NCBI RefSeq assembly: GCF_039542905.1
Contig: NZ_BAABIS010000001.1
Location: 3,906,001 to 3,970,000 of the forward strand
Source: Kitasatospora terrestris
GTDB taxonomy: Bacteria > Actinomycetota > Actinomycetes > Streptomycetales > Streptomycetaceae
Direction of reading: 5' to 3'
DNA: 64,000 bases
The notes under the pieces are model-generated. The model made no database searches, was not told where the DNA came from, and saw nothing but the letters and a program-made list of their open reading frames with translations. Position 1 is the stretch's first letter, and every line of letters starts with the position of its first letter. Below, piece by piece: positions 16,448 to 27,799 of this stretch. The position numbers and the translations under genes are program-made.

Positions 16448-18802
16448 ATGACCCTCGATCTCTCCAGCGCACCCATTCCGTCGGACACCACCGACCACGC
16501 GCCGCCGCCCACCCGGCCGGGCCGGGCGGGCACCCAGCTCCTGCACGATCTGCCCGCCTCGGTGGCGGTGTTCCTGATCGCCGTCCCCTTCGCGCTCGGC
16601 ATCGCCCTCGCGACCGGCGCTCCACCCACCGCCGGGCTGGTCGCGGCCGCCGTCGGCGGACTGGTTGCCGGGCTGCTCGGCGGCACCCCGCTCCAGGTGA
16701 GCGGTCCCTCGGCGGCGCTCACCGTGATCGTCGCCGGCATCATCGCCCAGTTCGGCTGGCGCACGGCCTGCGCAGTCACCGTCGCCGCCGGGCTGGTCCA
16801 GCTGCTCCTCGGCTCCCTGCGCGTCGCCCGGGCCGCACTCGCCGTGTCTCCCGCGATCGTGCACGGCATGCTCGCCGGCGTCGGTCTGACCATCGCAATC
16901 GCCCAGCTCCACGTCGTCCTCGGTGGTTCCCCGCAGAGCTCGGCCCTGGCCAATCTGATCGCTCTGCCCGGGCAGTTGGCCGGCCCGCACCCACCCGCGC
17001 TGGCGGTCGGCGCGCTGGCCGTCGCGGTGCTCTACGGCTGGCCCCGGCTCGGGCGACTGCCCGGCAAGGCCGGACGGGTCGGCGCCACCCTCAGCCGGCT
17101 GCCCGCCGCCCTCGTCGCAGTCGCCCTCGCCACCGGCCTGTCGATGACCGCCGGTCTCCGGCTGGCCCGGATCAACCTGCCCGACTGGGCCGGCCACCAG
17201 CCCGCCGCCCTACCGGACGGCGCAATGCTGGCGGCCCACTGGCCGACGCTGCTCGGCCTGGTCCTGACGGTCACCGCCGTCGCCGGGGTGGAGTCACTGC
17301 TCTCATCGGTCGCCGTCGACCGGATGACCCACCGGTCCAGTGACCTCGACCGCGAGCTGCGCGCACAGGGCGCGTCCAACATGCTCTCCGGCCTGCTCGG
17401 CGGCCTCCCGGTGGCGGGCGGTGCGGTTCGCAGCACCGCCAACATCCGGGCCGGAGCGGCCACCCGGATGTCCGCCGTGCTGCACGGCTGCTGGGTGCTG
17501 CTGGCAGCGGTGGCGCTGACCGGCGGGCTGCGCCGGATCCCGCTGGCGGCGCTGGCCGCGCTGGTGCTGGTGGTCGGCGTCCAGATGGTGAGCCTGGCGC
17601 ACATCCGCCGGGTCCACCGGCACCGCGAGTTCCCGGTGTACCTGGTCACGGTGCTCGGCGTGGTGTTGCTCGGCGTGCCCCTCGGGGTGGCCCTGGGCGG
17701 CACGGTGGCGGTGCTGCTGGCGCTGTACCGGCTGACCAGGGCACATGTGGATGTGCTGACCGAGTCCGACGGCGGGTACACCGTCCGCACCCACGGGCCG
17801 CTGACCTTCGCCGCCGTCCCGAAGCTCAGCCGGGCGCTCGGCCGGATCCCGTCCGGCGTGCGGGTGACGGTCTGCCACGACGGTTCCTTCCTCGACCACG
17901 CGGCCTACGAGGCACTGCACTCCTGGCGGTCCAGCCATCAGGGCGCCGGCGGGCTGGTGTCGATGGTGACGGAGCGCCAGAGCGGCGAGGTGCTCGATCC
18001 GGACGGCACGCTCCGCGCGGGCAGCTCCCCCGGCCTCCACCGCTGCCGGGCCTGGACGCCCTGGGTCGGCCACCACTGCATCGAGCAGGGCGAATCAGAT
18101 CCGCACGGCCGCCTGCTGGACGGCGTACGCGGCTTCCAGCAGCACACCGCACCACTGATCCGCCAGGAGCTGGCCCGGCTGGCCCGGGACGGGCAGACCC
18201 CGTCGCAGCTCTTCCTGACCTGCGCCGACTCGCGCATGGTGACCAGCATGATCACCAACAGCGGTCCCGGTGACCTGTTCACCGTCCGCAACGTGGGCAA
18301 TCTGGTCCCCGCCCCGCACGAGCCCGGCGCGGCCGACGACTCGGTGGCCGCGGCGGTCCAGTACGCGGTGGAGGTCCTGGAGGTCGGCAGCATCACAGTG
18401 TGCGGCCACTCGGGCTGCGGCGCCATGAAGGCGCTGCTCGACGGAGTCCACGAGCAGGCCGGTCCTCCCACCCCGCTGGCCCGCTGGCTGCGCAACGGTC
18501 GCGGTTCACTGGACCGGCTGCGTCGTGCGCCGGCCGAGTTCGAGGGGCGGCCGGTCGTCGACACGGCGGAGCAGCTGTGCCTGACCAATGTGGTCCAGCA
18601 GCTCGACCAACTGTTGGCCAACCCGTCCGTCGGGCGACGGGTGGCGGACGGCACCTTGCGTCTGGTCGGGATGTACTTCGACTTCGCCACCGCCCAGGCC
18701 TACGTGCTCGACCAGGCGACCGGCCGGTTCGTCCCCGTCTCGGCACACCCCGGCCAGCCCGACCGCGGCGACGACCTGGAGGTCCAGGGGCTGGCAGCCT
18801 GA
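16448..18802 (+). CDS. SulP anion transporter fused to beta-carbonic anhydrase
   Basis: 784 residues. The first ~430 form the SulP membrane domain (VAVFLIAVPFALGIALATGA, GLLGGTPLQVSGPSAALTV, QGASNMLSGLLGGLPVAGG). A STAS-like domain follows (about 440-540), then a beta-carbonic anhydrase from ~540. The zinc ligands are present: C592 and D594 in CADSR, H654 and C657 in HSGCG. Such fusions are thought to couple bicarbonate transport to CO2 hydration. The ATG 16448 is preceded by a weak GGGAAG; longer upstream frames lack a ribosome site. The gene is monocistronic. Confidence 0.9.
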   Translation: MTLDLSSAPIPSDTTDHAPPPTRPGRAGTQLLHDLPASVAVFLIAVPFALGIALATGAPPTAGLVAAAVGGLVAGLLGGTPLQVSGPSAALTVIVAGIIAQFGWRTACAVTVAAGLVQLLLGSLRVARAALAVSPAIVHGMLAGVGLTIAIAQLHVVLGGSPQSSALANLIALPGQLAGPHPPALAVGALAVAVLYGWPRLGRLPGKAGRVGATLSRLPAALVAVALATGLSMTAGLRLARINLPDWAGHQPAALPDGAMLAAHWPTLLGLVLTVTAVAGVESLLSSVAVDRMTHRSSDLDRELRAQGASNMLSGLLGGLPVAGGAVRSTANIRAGAATRMSAVLHGCWVLLAAVALTGGLRRIPLAALAALVLVVGVQMVSLAHIRRVHRHREFPVYLVTVLGVVLLGVPLGVALGGTVAVLLALYRLTRAHVDVLTESDGGYTVRTHGPLTFAAVPKLSRALGRIPSGVRVTVCHDGSFLDHAAYEALHSWRSSHQGAGGLVSMVTERQSGEVLDPDGTLRAGSSPGLHRCRAWTPWVGHHCIEQGESDPHGRLLDGVRGFQQHTAPLIRQELARLARDGQTPSQLFLTCADSRMVTSMITNSGPGDLFTVRNVGNLVPAPHEPGAADDSVAAAVQYAVEVLEVGSITVCGHSGCGAMKALLDGVHEQAGPPTPLARWLRNGRGSLDRLRRAPAEFEGRPVVDTAEQLCLTNVVQQLDQLLANPSVGRRVADGTLRLVGMYFDFATAQAYVLDQATGRFVPVSAHPGQPDRGDDLEVQGLAA

Positions 18803-18820
18803 CAGCAGCCACCAAGCACA

Positions 18821-18852
18821 CCGGTACCGGGCGTCACCCCGTTCGGTACCGG
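18821..18852 (+). terminator. Terminator of the SulP-CA gene
   Basis: 9-bp stem (ccggtaccg with cggtaccgg), 14-base loop, 18 bases after the stop. Confidence 0.55.
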
Positions 18853-18919
18853 CAGCCCGGCAGCCCGCCGATCAGGTGAATCTCTCTGCCTGTCAGAGCA
18901 GGCACCGGATGCGCTCCGC

Positions 18920-19450
18920 TCAGCGCTGGAGGAGGTTGGCGAGGTCTGCGGGGGTGACGTAGCCGGGCCACCGGCCGTCCGAGAAGAGGTGCACGCCGGC
19001 GTCCTGGTAGCACTGGTCGACCAGTTGGGAGCAGATCATGTGCCGGGTGTCCGCGACGTAGCGGCGGAGTACCGGTCCGATCGGCAGATGGAGTCGGGCG
19101 GCGGCGAGCGCCGCGTAGTCGAGCAAGCTGTAGGGGACGCCGATGTAGCGGCGGGCGGCGGCAACGATCTGATCCCGCTGGCTATCGGTGAGGGGAACGC
19201 GGCCGGTCGACCAGAGCACCGGGTGGCCGTCGTAGACGGACAGGGGGCGGAGTTCGGCGCCGCCGGGCTGGGCTTCCACCAGTTCGCCGACGCCGACGTA
19301 CACGAAGGCGTGCTCGTAGTCGGCGAAGCCGTCGCCGTTGAGCCACTGGCCGATGCGGATCAGGCGCCCCGCGCGGCCACCCATGCGGACGACGGCGAAG
19401 TCACCGGGAAGCGGAGGGGACGTGGACGGTGCGGTGGACGATCCGGACAT
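18920..19450 (-). CDS. Permuted NlpC/P60-like (YiiX-type) protein
   Basis: 176 residues from ATG 19450. The pattern PGDFAVVR...[10 protein letters not shown]...[12 protein letters not shown]...[17 protein letters not shown] matches permuted papain-like NlpC/P60 proteins: His in the EHAFVYVG box and Cys in MICSQL are the candidate catalytic pair. There is no signal peptide, so it probably acts in the cytoplasm, on an unknown amide or thioester bond. It is convergent with SulP-CA and divergent from acsA. Confidence 0.65.
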   Translation of the reverse strand: MSGSSTAPSTSPPLPGDFAVVRMGGRAGRLIRIGQWLNGDGFADYEHAFVYVGVGELVEAQPGGAELRPLSVYDGHPVLWSTGRVPLTDSQRDQIVAAARRYIGVPYSLLDYAALAAARLHLPIGPVLRRYVADTRHMICSQLVDQCYQDAGVHLFSDGRWPGYVTPADLANLLQR

Positions 19451-19741
19451 GGCTCTACCCCCGACACAGTACGAAGACAACAGGGAGGGAGGGGCGGATG
19501 GGACCGGTTCTGTCAGTCACTGTCAGTGGAGTACTGCTATGTCAGGTCGTCAAGGCTCCGTGCGCGCCCGATTTCTGCCGATTGGCAGGTCCGCGCCCCG
19601 ATGACAGTGAAAGGTCTACACCAATTCGCCGAAGCCTCTTGTCAACACGGCGCCTCGCCTGGTGAGCTGTGCGCTGGGACACACGGGACAATCCCTCCGC
19701 ACGGGGTTACCCGGAAGATGAGACTCGATGAGGAGTGCGCG
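19451..19741. promoter_or_regulatory. acsA upstream region
   Basis: 291 bases with no gene. A short direct repeat (gtcagt-cact-gtcagt, near 19515-19530) lies about 220 bases before acsA. GAGGAG stands six bases before the TTG start of acsA. Confidence 0.4.
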
Positions 19742-21697
<1,956 letters not shown>

Positions 21698-21721
21698 TCC
21701 TCGGGTACCCGGGTCAACCCC

Positions 21722-21760
21722 GTGGGGCCGGGAGCACGCGGTGCGTGCTCCCGGCCCCAC
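21722..21760 (+). terminator. acsA terminator
   Basis: 18-bp perfect stem (21722-21739 with 21743-21760) and three-base loop, 24 bases after the acsA stop. It can also serve the convergent serine hydrolase gene. Confidence 0.9.
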
Positions 21761-21789
21761 AGCCGTTTCAGCGGCTCAAGCAACGGCGC

Positions 21790-23196
21790 CTAGACCGCCA
21801 GGTCACGCAAGGTGTCGAACGCGGTCTGGGCGAAGCGGCGACGAGCCGTCGGCCCGGTGCGGGCCATCGCGACCAGTCCGACCTGGGCGGTCCGGTTGAA
21901 GCCGGCGAAGGCGGCGAAGCCCCCGGTGGAACCGGAGTGGTAGACCACGTCCGTGCCAGCCGCAGCGCTCGCACCACCAGCACCGCTGCCCGGCCCAGAC
22001 CCGTCCGGCCCAACGTCCGGCTCGACCCCGCCGAGCTCGATCCCGCCGAGCTCGACCCCACCCAGCTCGACCCCGCCGAGCTCAACCCCACCGAGCTCAA
22101 CCCCACCGAGCTCAACCCCACGCAGCTCGGACGCGTCGACGACGGGCGCGCCGGGTGCCGCCGGGTCCAGGAGGCGACGCTGGTTCCAGGTCAGGCAGAT
22201 CCCCGCGCCCGAGCGGCGCCGGGTCACGCGGGGCAGGCAGACCTCGCGCAGCGCGGTGCGCAGCGCGGCGGCGGCGCCGGTCTGCTCCGGGATCGGCACG
22301 GCGTCCACCGCGAGGTGGGCCTGCAGGTAGCGGAGCATGTCGTCGGCGGTGGAGCGCAGGGCGGCGGCCCCGGGCAGGGCGGGGATCTTGAACGAGGGCA
22401 GTCGGCGGCCACGGCGGTAGCCGATGCTGGGTTCGCGTCCGGCGCCGCAGGAGGTGTCGATCAGGCCGAGCGGTTCGCAGACCCGGCTGGCGAGCAGGTC
22501 CTCGTAGCGCTGTCCGGCGGCGTGCTCCAGGACCAGGCCGAGCAGTCCGGCGCCAAGGCTGGAGTAGCGGACCTGCGCGCCCGGTGTGCCGCGGACCGGC
22601 GTGCGGGGCAGGGCCCGCAGCAGGTGGGCTGCGCTGAAGGTGGCGTACGGGCTGGTGAACCAGCGGGGCACCGCGGACGGAACGAGGCCGACCGGGAGCC
22701 GGGGCAGGCCCGAGGTGTGGGTGGCGAGGTGGAGCAGGGTGATCGGTCGCTCGTGCGGGTAGCCGGGCACGGTGCCGGCGGGCAGGTAGCGGTCGATCGG
22801 GTCGTCGTAGCTGACCTCGCCGCGGGCGGCCATCTCGGCCAGCAGCAGGGCGGTGAAGGTCTTGGTGACCGAGCCGAGTTCGAAGCGGGTGTCGGCGCGG
22901 ATCGGGCGTTCACCGGCCCGGTCGGCGTAGCCGCGGCAGGCGACGGTGCGTTCGTTGCCGCGGATCACGGCGACGGCGACCCCGCCTTCGGGTGCGGCGA
23001 GGGCGAAGAGCGGGCGCAGGCGGCGGGCGAGTTCGGGCGAGGGGGAGCCGGGTTCGGATAACAGGGGTGGGGCGGTCGTGTCGCCCTCGGCTCCCCTCCG
23101 TATGGAGGCGGTGGACTCGGTGGACTCGGCGGAGTGGGCAGACTCGCCGGAGTCGGTGGAATCGGCCGGTACGGCTTCGGCCGGTTGACCGGGCAT
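21790..23196 (-). CDS. Beta-lactamase-fold serine hydrolase with pentapeptide repeats and a TTA codon
   Basis: 468 residues of the class C beta-lactamase/esterase family. SVTK (in LGSVTKTFTALL) supplies the nucleophile Ser and Lys, YSS stands for the YxN motif, and HSGSTGGF fills the KTG position. No clear signal peptide: the N-terminus is Ser/Glu/Asp-rich. Between the second and third motifs is a tandem run of GVELG units. Codon 46 (positions 23059-23061) is TTA, so translation should depend on the bldA tRNA. The start ATG 23196 has GGAG eight bases upstream. Substrate unknown. Confidence 0.8.
   Translation of the reverse strand: MPGQPAEAVPADSTDSGESAHSAESTESTASIRRGAEGDTTAPPLLSEPGSPSPELARRLRPLFALAAPEGGVAVAVIRGNERTVACRGYADRAGERPIRADTRFELGSVTKTFTALLLAEMAARGEVSYDDPIDRYLPAGTVPGYPHERPITLLHLATHTSGLPRLPVGLVPSAVPRWFTSPYATFSAAHLLRALPRTPVRGTPGAQVRYSSLGAGLLGLVLEHAAGQRYEDLLASRVCEPLGLIDTSCGAGREPSIGYRRGRRLPSFKIPALPGAAALRSTADDMLRYLQAHLAVDAVPIPEQTGAAAALRTALREVCLPRVTRRRSGAGICLTWNQRRLLDPAAPGAPVVDASELRGVELGGVELGGVELGGVELGGVELGGIELGGVEPDVGPDGSGPGSGAGGASAAAGTDVVYHSGSTGGFAAFAGFNRTAQVGLVAMARTGPTARRRFAQTAFDTLRDLAV
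22019..22128. repeat. 15-base tandem repeat (GVELG units)
   Basis: Units of ccgagctcgaccccg-type sequence code for five GVELG, one GIELG and a diverged copy on the minus strand. The first units are nearly identical at DNA level, which suggests recent expansion. Confidence 0.85.
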
Positions 23197-23570
23197 GGGG
23201 GGATCTCCGTCTCGGGAAGCAGGCCACCGGGTGAGTGGCGGTTGCGGTCGACGATAGGAAGCACACCAACCCTCCGCACCCGCTCGAACCCATTCGGGTC
23301 AGCGCCCCGCCTCGTGGCCGCACCACGCGACCACGCCACACGACCCGCGCCACACGACCTGCACCACGCGACCACGCCACACGACCCGCGCCACACGACC
23401 CGCACCGCGCGAACGCACCACACGACTCAAATCGCCATACCATCGGACAAAACGGATGGTGCCCGAAATTCGGCAGGTAGGCTGTCAGCACAACAACGAG
23501 ATCCCCAGGGCGCGCCGGGAAGTCTGGTCGGCACCATCCATTGCCGTACCCACCCCCAGGAGGCCGTCCC
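23197..23570. other. Intergenic region with 41-base repeats
   Basis: 374 bases between divergent genes. It contains two 41-base direct repeats and part of a third (23321-23427), then an AT-richer stretch with a possible -10 (taggct, about 23477) for nhaA. No ORF is convincing. Confidence 0.55.
23321..23427. repeat. 41-base direct repeats
   Basis: Copies at 23321-23361 and 23362-23402 differ by one base; a degenerate 25-base copy follows. Each unit is itself built from cacacgaccc-like halves. No unique spacers, so not a CRISPR. Confidence 0.8.
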
Positions 23571-24863
<1,293 letters not shown>

Positions 24864-24990
24864 CACGCCGTCGCAGGACGGACCCGGAGTGGTGCCTGAC
24901 TGACCGGTAGGGGCATGATGCTGAGCTGTCGACGCATCTGTCGTCCGCGAGCCGATGCGGGCGGCACCCCGGGTGAATGGAGAACCGCCG

Positions 24991-25467
24991 ATGGCCGCAG
25001 GAGCCGCCGACCCGTCCCGCAGTGGACGCCCCCCGCACGAGGGGGAGCGCTCGATCGGGGAGCTGTTCGCCGCGGCCAGCGCCGACCTGTCGGCATTGGT
25101 GCACGACGAGATCGCGCTCGCCAAGGCGGAGATCCGGGCCGATGTGAAGCGCGGCGTCTCCGGTGGCGTCTCGCTCACCGTCGCGGGTGTGGTGGCGCTG
25201 GCGTCGATCCCGATGCTGAGCTTCGCCGCCGCGTACGGCCTGCAGGCGCTCGGGCTGACCCTGGGCTGGTCGTTCCTGATCGTGGGCGGCGCGTACCTGC
25301 TGCTGGCCGCGCTGCTGGGCCTGCTGTCGCTGCGCTCGTTCAAGAAGATCCAGAAGCCGGAGCGCACCATCGCCGGTGCCCAGGCCACCGCCGAGGTGCT
25401 GAAGAACGCCAGGCCGCGGCCGGCCACCAAGGAGGAGATCGACCGGGCGCTGGGCCGGATCCCGTAG
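24991..25467 (+). CDS. Actinobacterial holin-X-family membrane protein
   Basis: 158 residues. A charged amphipathic helix (SADLSALVHDEIALAKAEIRADVK) precedes two hydrophobic helices and a basic C-terminus, the pattern of the phage-holin-family (holin-X, PF07332-type) proteins common in actinobacterial chromosomes. There is no lysis cassette here, so a phage function is not implied. ATG 24991 follows GGAG by eight bases. The alpha/beta hydrolase gene follows after 54 bases, probably in one transcript. Confidence 0.75.
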   Translation: MAAGAADPSRSGRPPHEGERSIGELFAAASADLSALVHDEIALAKAEIRADVKRGVSGGVSLTVAGVVALASIPMLSFAAAYGLQALGLTLGWSFLIVGGAYLLLAALLGLLSLRSFKKIQKPERTIAGAQATAEVLKNARPRPATKEEIDRALGRIP

Positions 25468-25521
25468 GCACCGGGAGTGCCGGGAGGGTGTTCCCGGCAC
25501 GGGTATGACAGGCTGCGGGGT

Positions 25522-26508
25522 ATGTCGTTGGACCAGAAGCCCGTGGAGCAACAGCCCGGAACGTCGGCGGGCACCTCGGTGGAGCCGGTTGCGGCGGCCC
25601 CCGTGCCGGCCTGGAGCGTCCGCTCCCCCGGCCCGTGGACCCACCGGGACGTGGCCGCCAACGGCGCCCGGTTCCACATCGCCGAGGTCGGCGACGGGCC
25701 GCTGGTGCTGCTGGTGCACGGCTGGCCGCAGTACTGGTGGGCCTGGCGGCACCAGCTCACCGCGCTGGCCGAGGCCGGCTACCGGGCGGTGGCGGTGGAC
25801 CTGCGCGGGATGGGCGGCAGCGACCGCACCCCGCGCGGCTACGACCCCGGCAACCTGGCGCTGGACATCACCGGGGTGATCCGTTCGCTCGGTGAGCGGC
25901 GGGCGCACCTGGTCGGCCACGCCACCGGTGGCACGCTCGCCTGGGTCGCGGCGGTGATGCGCCCCTCGGTGATCCAGAGCCTGACCGTGGTCTCCGCCGC
26001 GCACCCGCGGCACCTGCGCAAGGCGCTGCTGACCGACCGGCGGCAGATGGCCGCCTTCGACCACGTGCTGGGCTTCCAGCGGCCGTGGATCCCGGAGCGC
26101 CGGCTGGTCGCGGACGACGGCGCGCTGGTCGGCGAGTACCTGCGGGCCTGGACCGGCCCGAACGCGCTGGAGCCGGACGCGGTCACCGCGTACCGGAAGG
26201 CGATCCAGGTGCCGAGCACCGCGCACTGCTCGATCGAGCCGTACCGCTGGCTGCTGCGCTCGATGGCGCGGCCCGACGGCATCCAGTTCGCCCGGCGGAT
26301 GAAGCGGCCGATCACCGCGCCGACCCTGCACCTGCAGGGGGCGGCGGACCCGGTGCTGCTCTCGCACACCGCGCTGGGCGCGGACGAGTACGTGCAGGCG
26401 CCGTACCGGTGGCGGCTGATGCCCGGGGTGGGGCACTTCCCGCACGAGGAGACGCCGGATCAGGTCACCGCGGAGCTGCTGGACTGGATCGGCAGCCACA
26501 AGGGCTGA
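25522..26508 (+). CDS. Alpha/beta hydrolase lacking its nucleophile
   Basis: 328 residues of the epoxide-hydrolase-like branch: oxyanion motif LVHGWPQYWW, cap domain (about 160-260), acid LQGAADPVL and His GVGHFPHEE. At the nucleophile elbow the sequence is GHATGG, with Ala134 where Asp (epoxide hydrolases) or Ser (esterases) is expected; the codon is GCC, read unambiguously. The protein may therefore be non-catalytic. ATG 25522. It sits downstream of the holin-X gene. Confidence 0.8.
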   Translation: MSLDQKPVEQQPGTSAGTSVEPVAAAPVPAWSVRSPGPWTHRDVAANGARFHIAEVGDGPLVLLVHGWPQYWWAWRHQLTALAEAGYRAVAVDLRGMGGSDRTPRGYDPGNLALDITGVIRSLGERRAHLVGHATGGTLAWVAAVMRPSVIQSLTVVSAAHPRHLRKALLTDRRQMAAFDHVLGFQRPWIPERRLVADDGALVGEYLRAWTGPNALEPDAVTAYRKAIQVPSTAHCSIEPYRWLLRSMARPDGIQFARRMKRPITAPTLHLQGAADPVLLSHTALGADEYVQAPYRWRLMPGVGHFPHEETPDQVTAELLDWIGSHKG

Positions 26509-26617
26509 CGGTGGGCCAGTAGCGGAACCTGACAGACAAGTTCATATGACAATCGCATAGGACAGGTGCATCCCCCGGAGGCGGTTACTCCGCCCGGCCC
26601 CCGGGAATCCCTCCGGT

Positions 26618-26830
26618 ATGACCTGGATGCCCGATCGCGAGGAAGCGCCGCGCCGACGCCGCCGCAGCGCCGGCTCGCAGCAGCACTCGTCCCACCAGCC
26701 CGAATGGCCCTACGAGCCCTACCAGGCGACCGGAAGGCCACAACGCGGCGGGGGCTACCGGCTGGGCATCCCGCGGATCATCGGCCGCCGGGCCCGCTGG
26801 GTGGGCGCACGACTGAGGCGCGAGGCCTGA
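26618..26830 (+). CDS. Small basic hypothetical protein
   Basis: 70 residues, ATG 26618 (ATG 26630 also possible). The product is Arg-rich (PRRRRRSAG, IIGRRARWVGARLRREA) with a Pro/Tyr segment in the middle; no family recognised. No good ribosome site is visible, so coding is uncertain. It runs toward the convergent membrane hydrolase gene. Confidence 0.35.
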   Translation: MTWMPDREEAPRRRRRSAGSQQHSSHQPEWPYEPYQATGRPQRGGGYRLGIPRIIGRRARWVGARLRREA

Positions 26831-26849
26831 GCCCCGCGCCCCTGAAGTC

Positions 26850-26935
26850 CCTGTGCGTCGGAGAGCCCCGTGCGTCAGAGAGCCCCTGTGTCAGGGGATC
26901 CCTGCGCGTCGGGGAGCCCCTGTGCGTCAGACCAG
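26850..26935. repeat. Degenerate ~18-base tandem repeat
   Basis: About five imperfect units of gtgcgtcggagagcccct, ending over the stop codon of the minus-strand membrane hydrolase gene and filling the gap between convergent genes. Confidence 0.6.
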
Positions 26936-27625
26936 CACGGTCGGCGAGACCGCGGTGAACCAGAGCAGCACGAAGGTCGCGATCGTCATCACCGGGACCA
27001 GGATCTTGGTCTCGACGTTGTTGCCGGTGCGCTTGATCAGCACGATCTCGTAGCGCTCCTTGTGCGGCCACAGCAGCGGTGCGCCCTGCTTGGTGATGCA
27101 GTCGCCGAGCAGGTGCGCCAGCGAGCCCAGAGCGACCGCGTACGGCAGCCAGCCCGGGGCGCTGGGCATCCAGTTGTTCATGCCCGCGGTGCCGAGCACG
27201 GACATGCCCATCACGGTCACCCAGGCGGTCGGCCCGTCGCCCGGCGGGTGCAGGCGCAGCGCCTTGATCGCCATGGCCAGCAGGAAGAAGGTCAGGCCGA
27301 GGGTGAAGCCGCGGCCGATGAAGGTGATCCCGGCCCAGCTGCCGACGCCCGTCAGCGCGACGAACAGCAGCGAGTGGGTGGCCTTGCGGTGCCCGCCGGA
27401 GACCCAGGCGACGAACTGGCAGATCACCTTGGAGACCGGGCCGAGGAAGTTGGCGATGGTGCCGTCGTGGTGGTCCAGGTCCGGCAGCAGGGCCGCGCCG
27501 GCGCACAGCACGGTGCCCATCAGGATGTCGGCCGGCTGCAGGTGGATGCCCAGCAGCGGGGGCAGGAACGGCGCCGAGGCCGCGTACAGCATCGCGCCGC
27601 TGACCGCGTGCGAGTGACCCATCAT
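26927..27625 (-). CDS. Membrane-bound metal-dependent hydrolase (YdjM/DUF457 family)
   Basis: 232 residues with several membrane helices. Family landmarks are MMGHSHAVSG, ALLPDLDHHDGTIA, GGHRKATHSLL and GSLAHLLGDCITKQG, which carry conserved His/Asp likely to bind metal. YdjM-type proteins are predicted inner-membrane hydrolases of unknown substrate. ATG 27625 is taken (ATG 27622 directly follows); GGGAAG is close upstream. Confidence 0.8.
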   Translation of the reverse strand: MMGHSHAVSGAMLYAASAPFLPPLLGIHLQPADILMGTVLCAGAALLPDLDHHDGTIANFLGPVSKVICQFVAWVSGGHRKATHSLLFVALTGVGSWAGITFIGRGFTLGLTFFLLAMAIKALRLHPPGDGPTAWVTVMGMSVLGTAGMNNWMPSAPGWLPYAVALGSLAHLLGDCITKQGAPLLWPHKERYEIVLIKRTGNNVETKILVPVMTIATFVLLWFTAVSPTVLV

Positions 27626-27799
27626 GACGCTTCCCAGACCTCCCGTCGGGCTCCCGCCGTGGCGGCCCGGGTGAGCCGAACGGGTGAGCGCGGCCGACGT
27701 TATCAGGCGGGACGGACAGTCCGTCAGGGGTGATCGCGGCACCCCGGGGCGTTGCGGTCGCGCCGCCCCCGGGAGGTCGCCCGGGAGGTCGCCGGGAGG

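Noticed and set aside
23321..23427. Possible CRISPR-like array
   Set aside because: Direct head-to-tail repeats with no unique spacers and no cas genes in the window.
24991..25467. Prophage remnant suggested by the holin-family protein
   Set aside because: No endolysin, capsid, integrase or attachment site; this holin-X family is chromosomal in actinobacteria and the flanking order is conserved.
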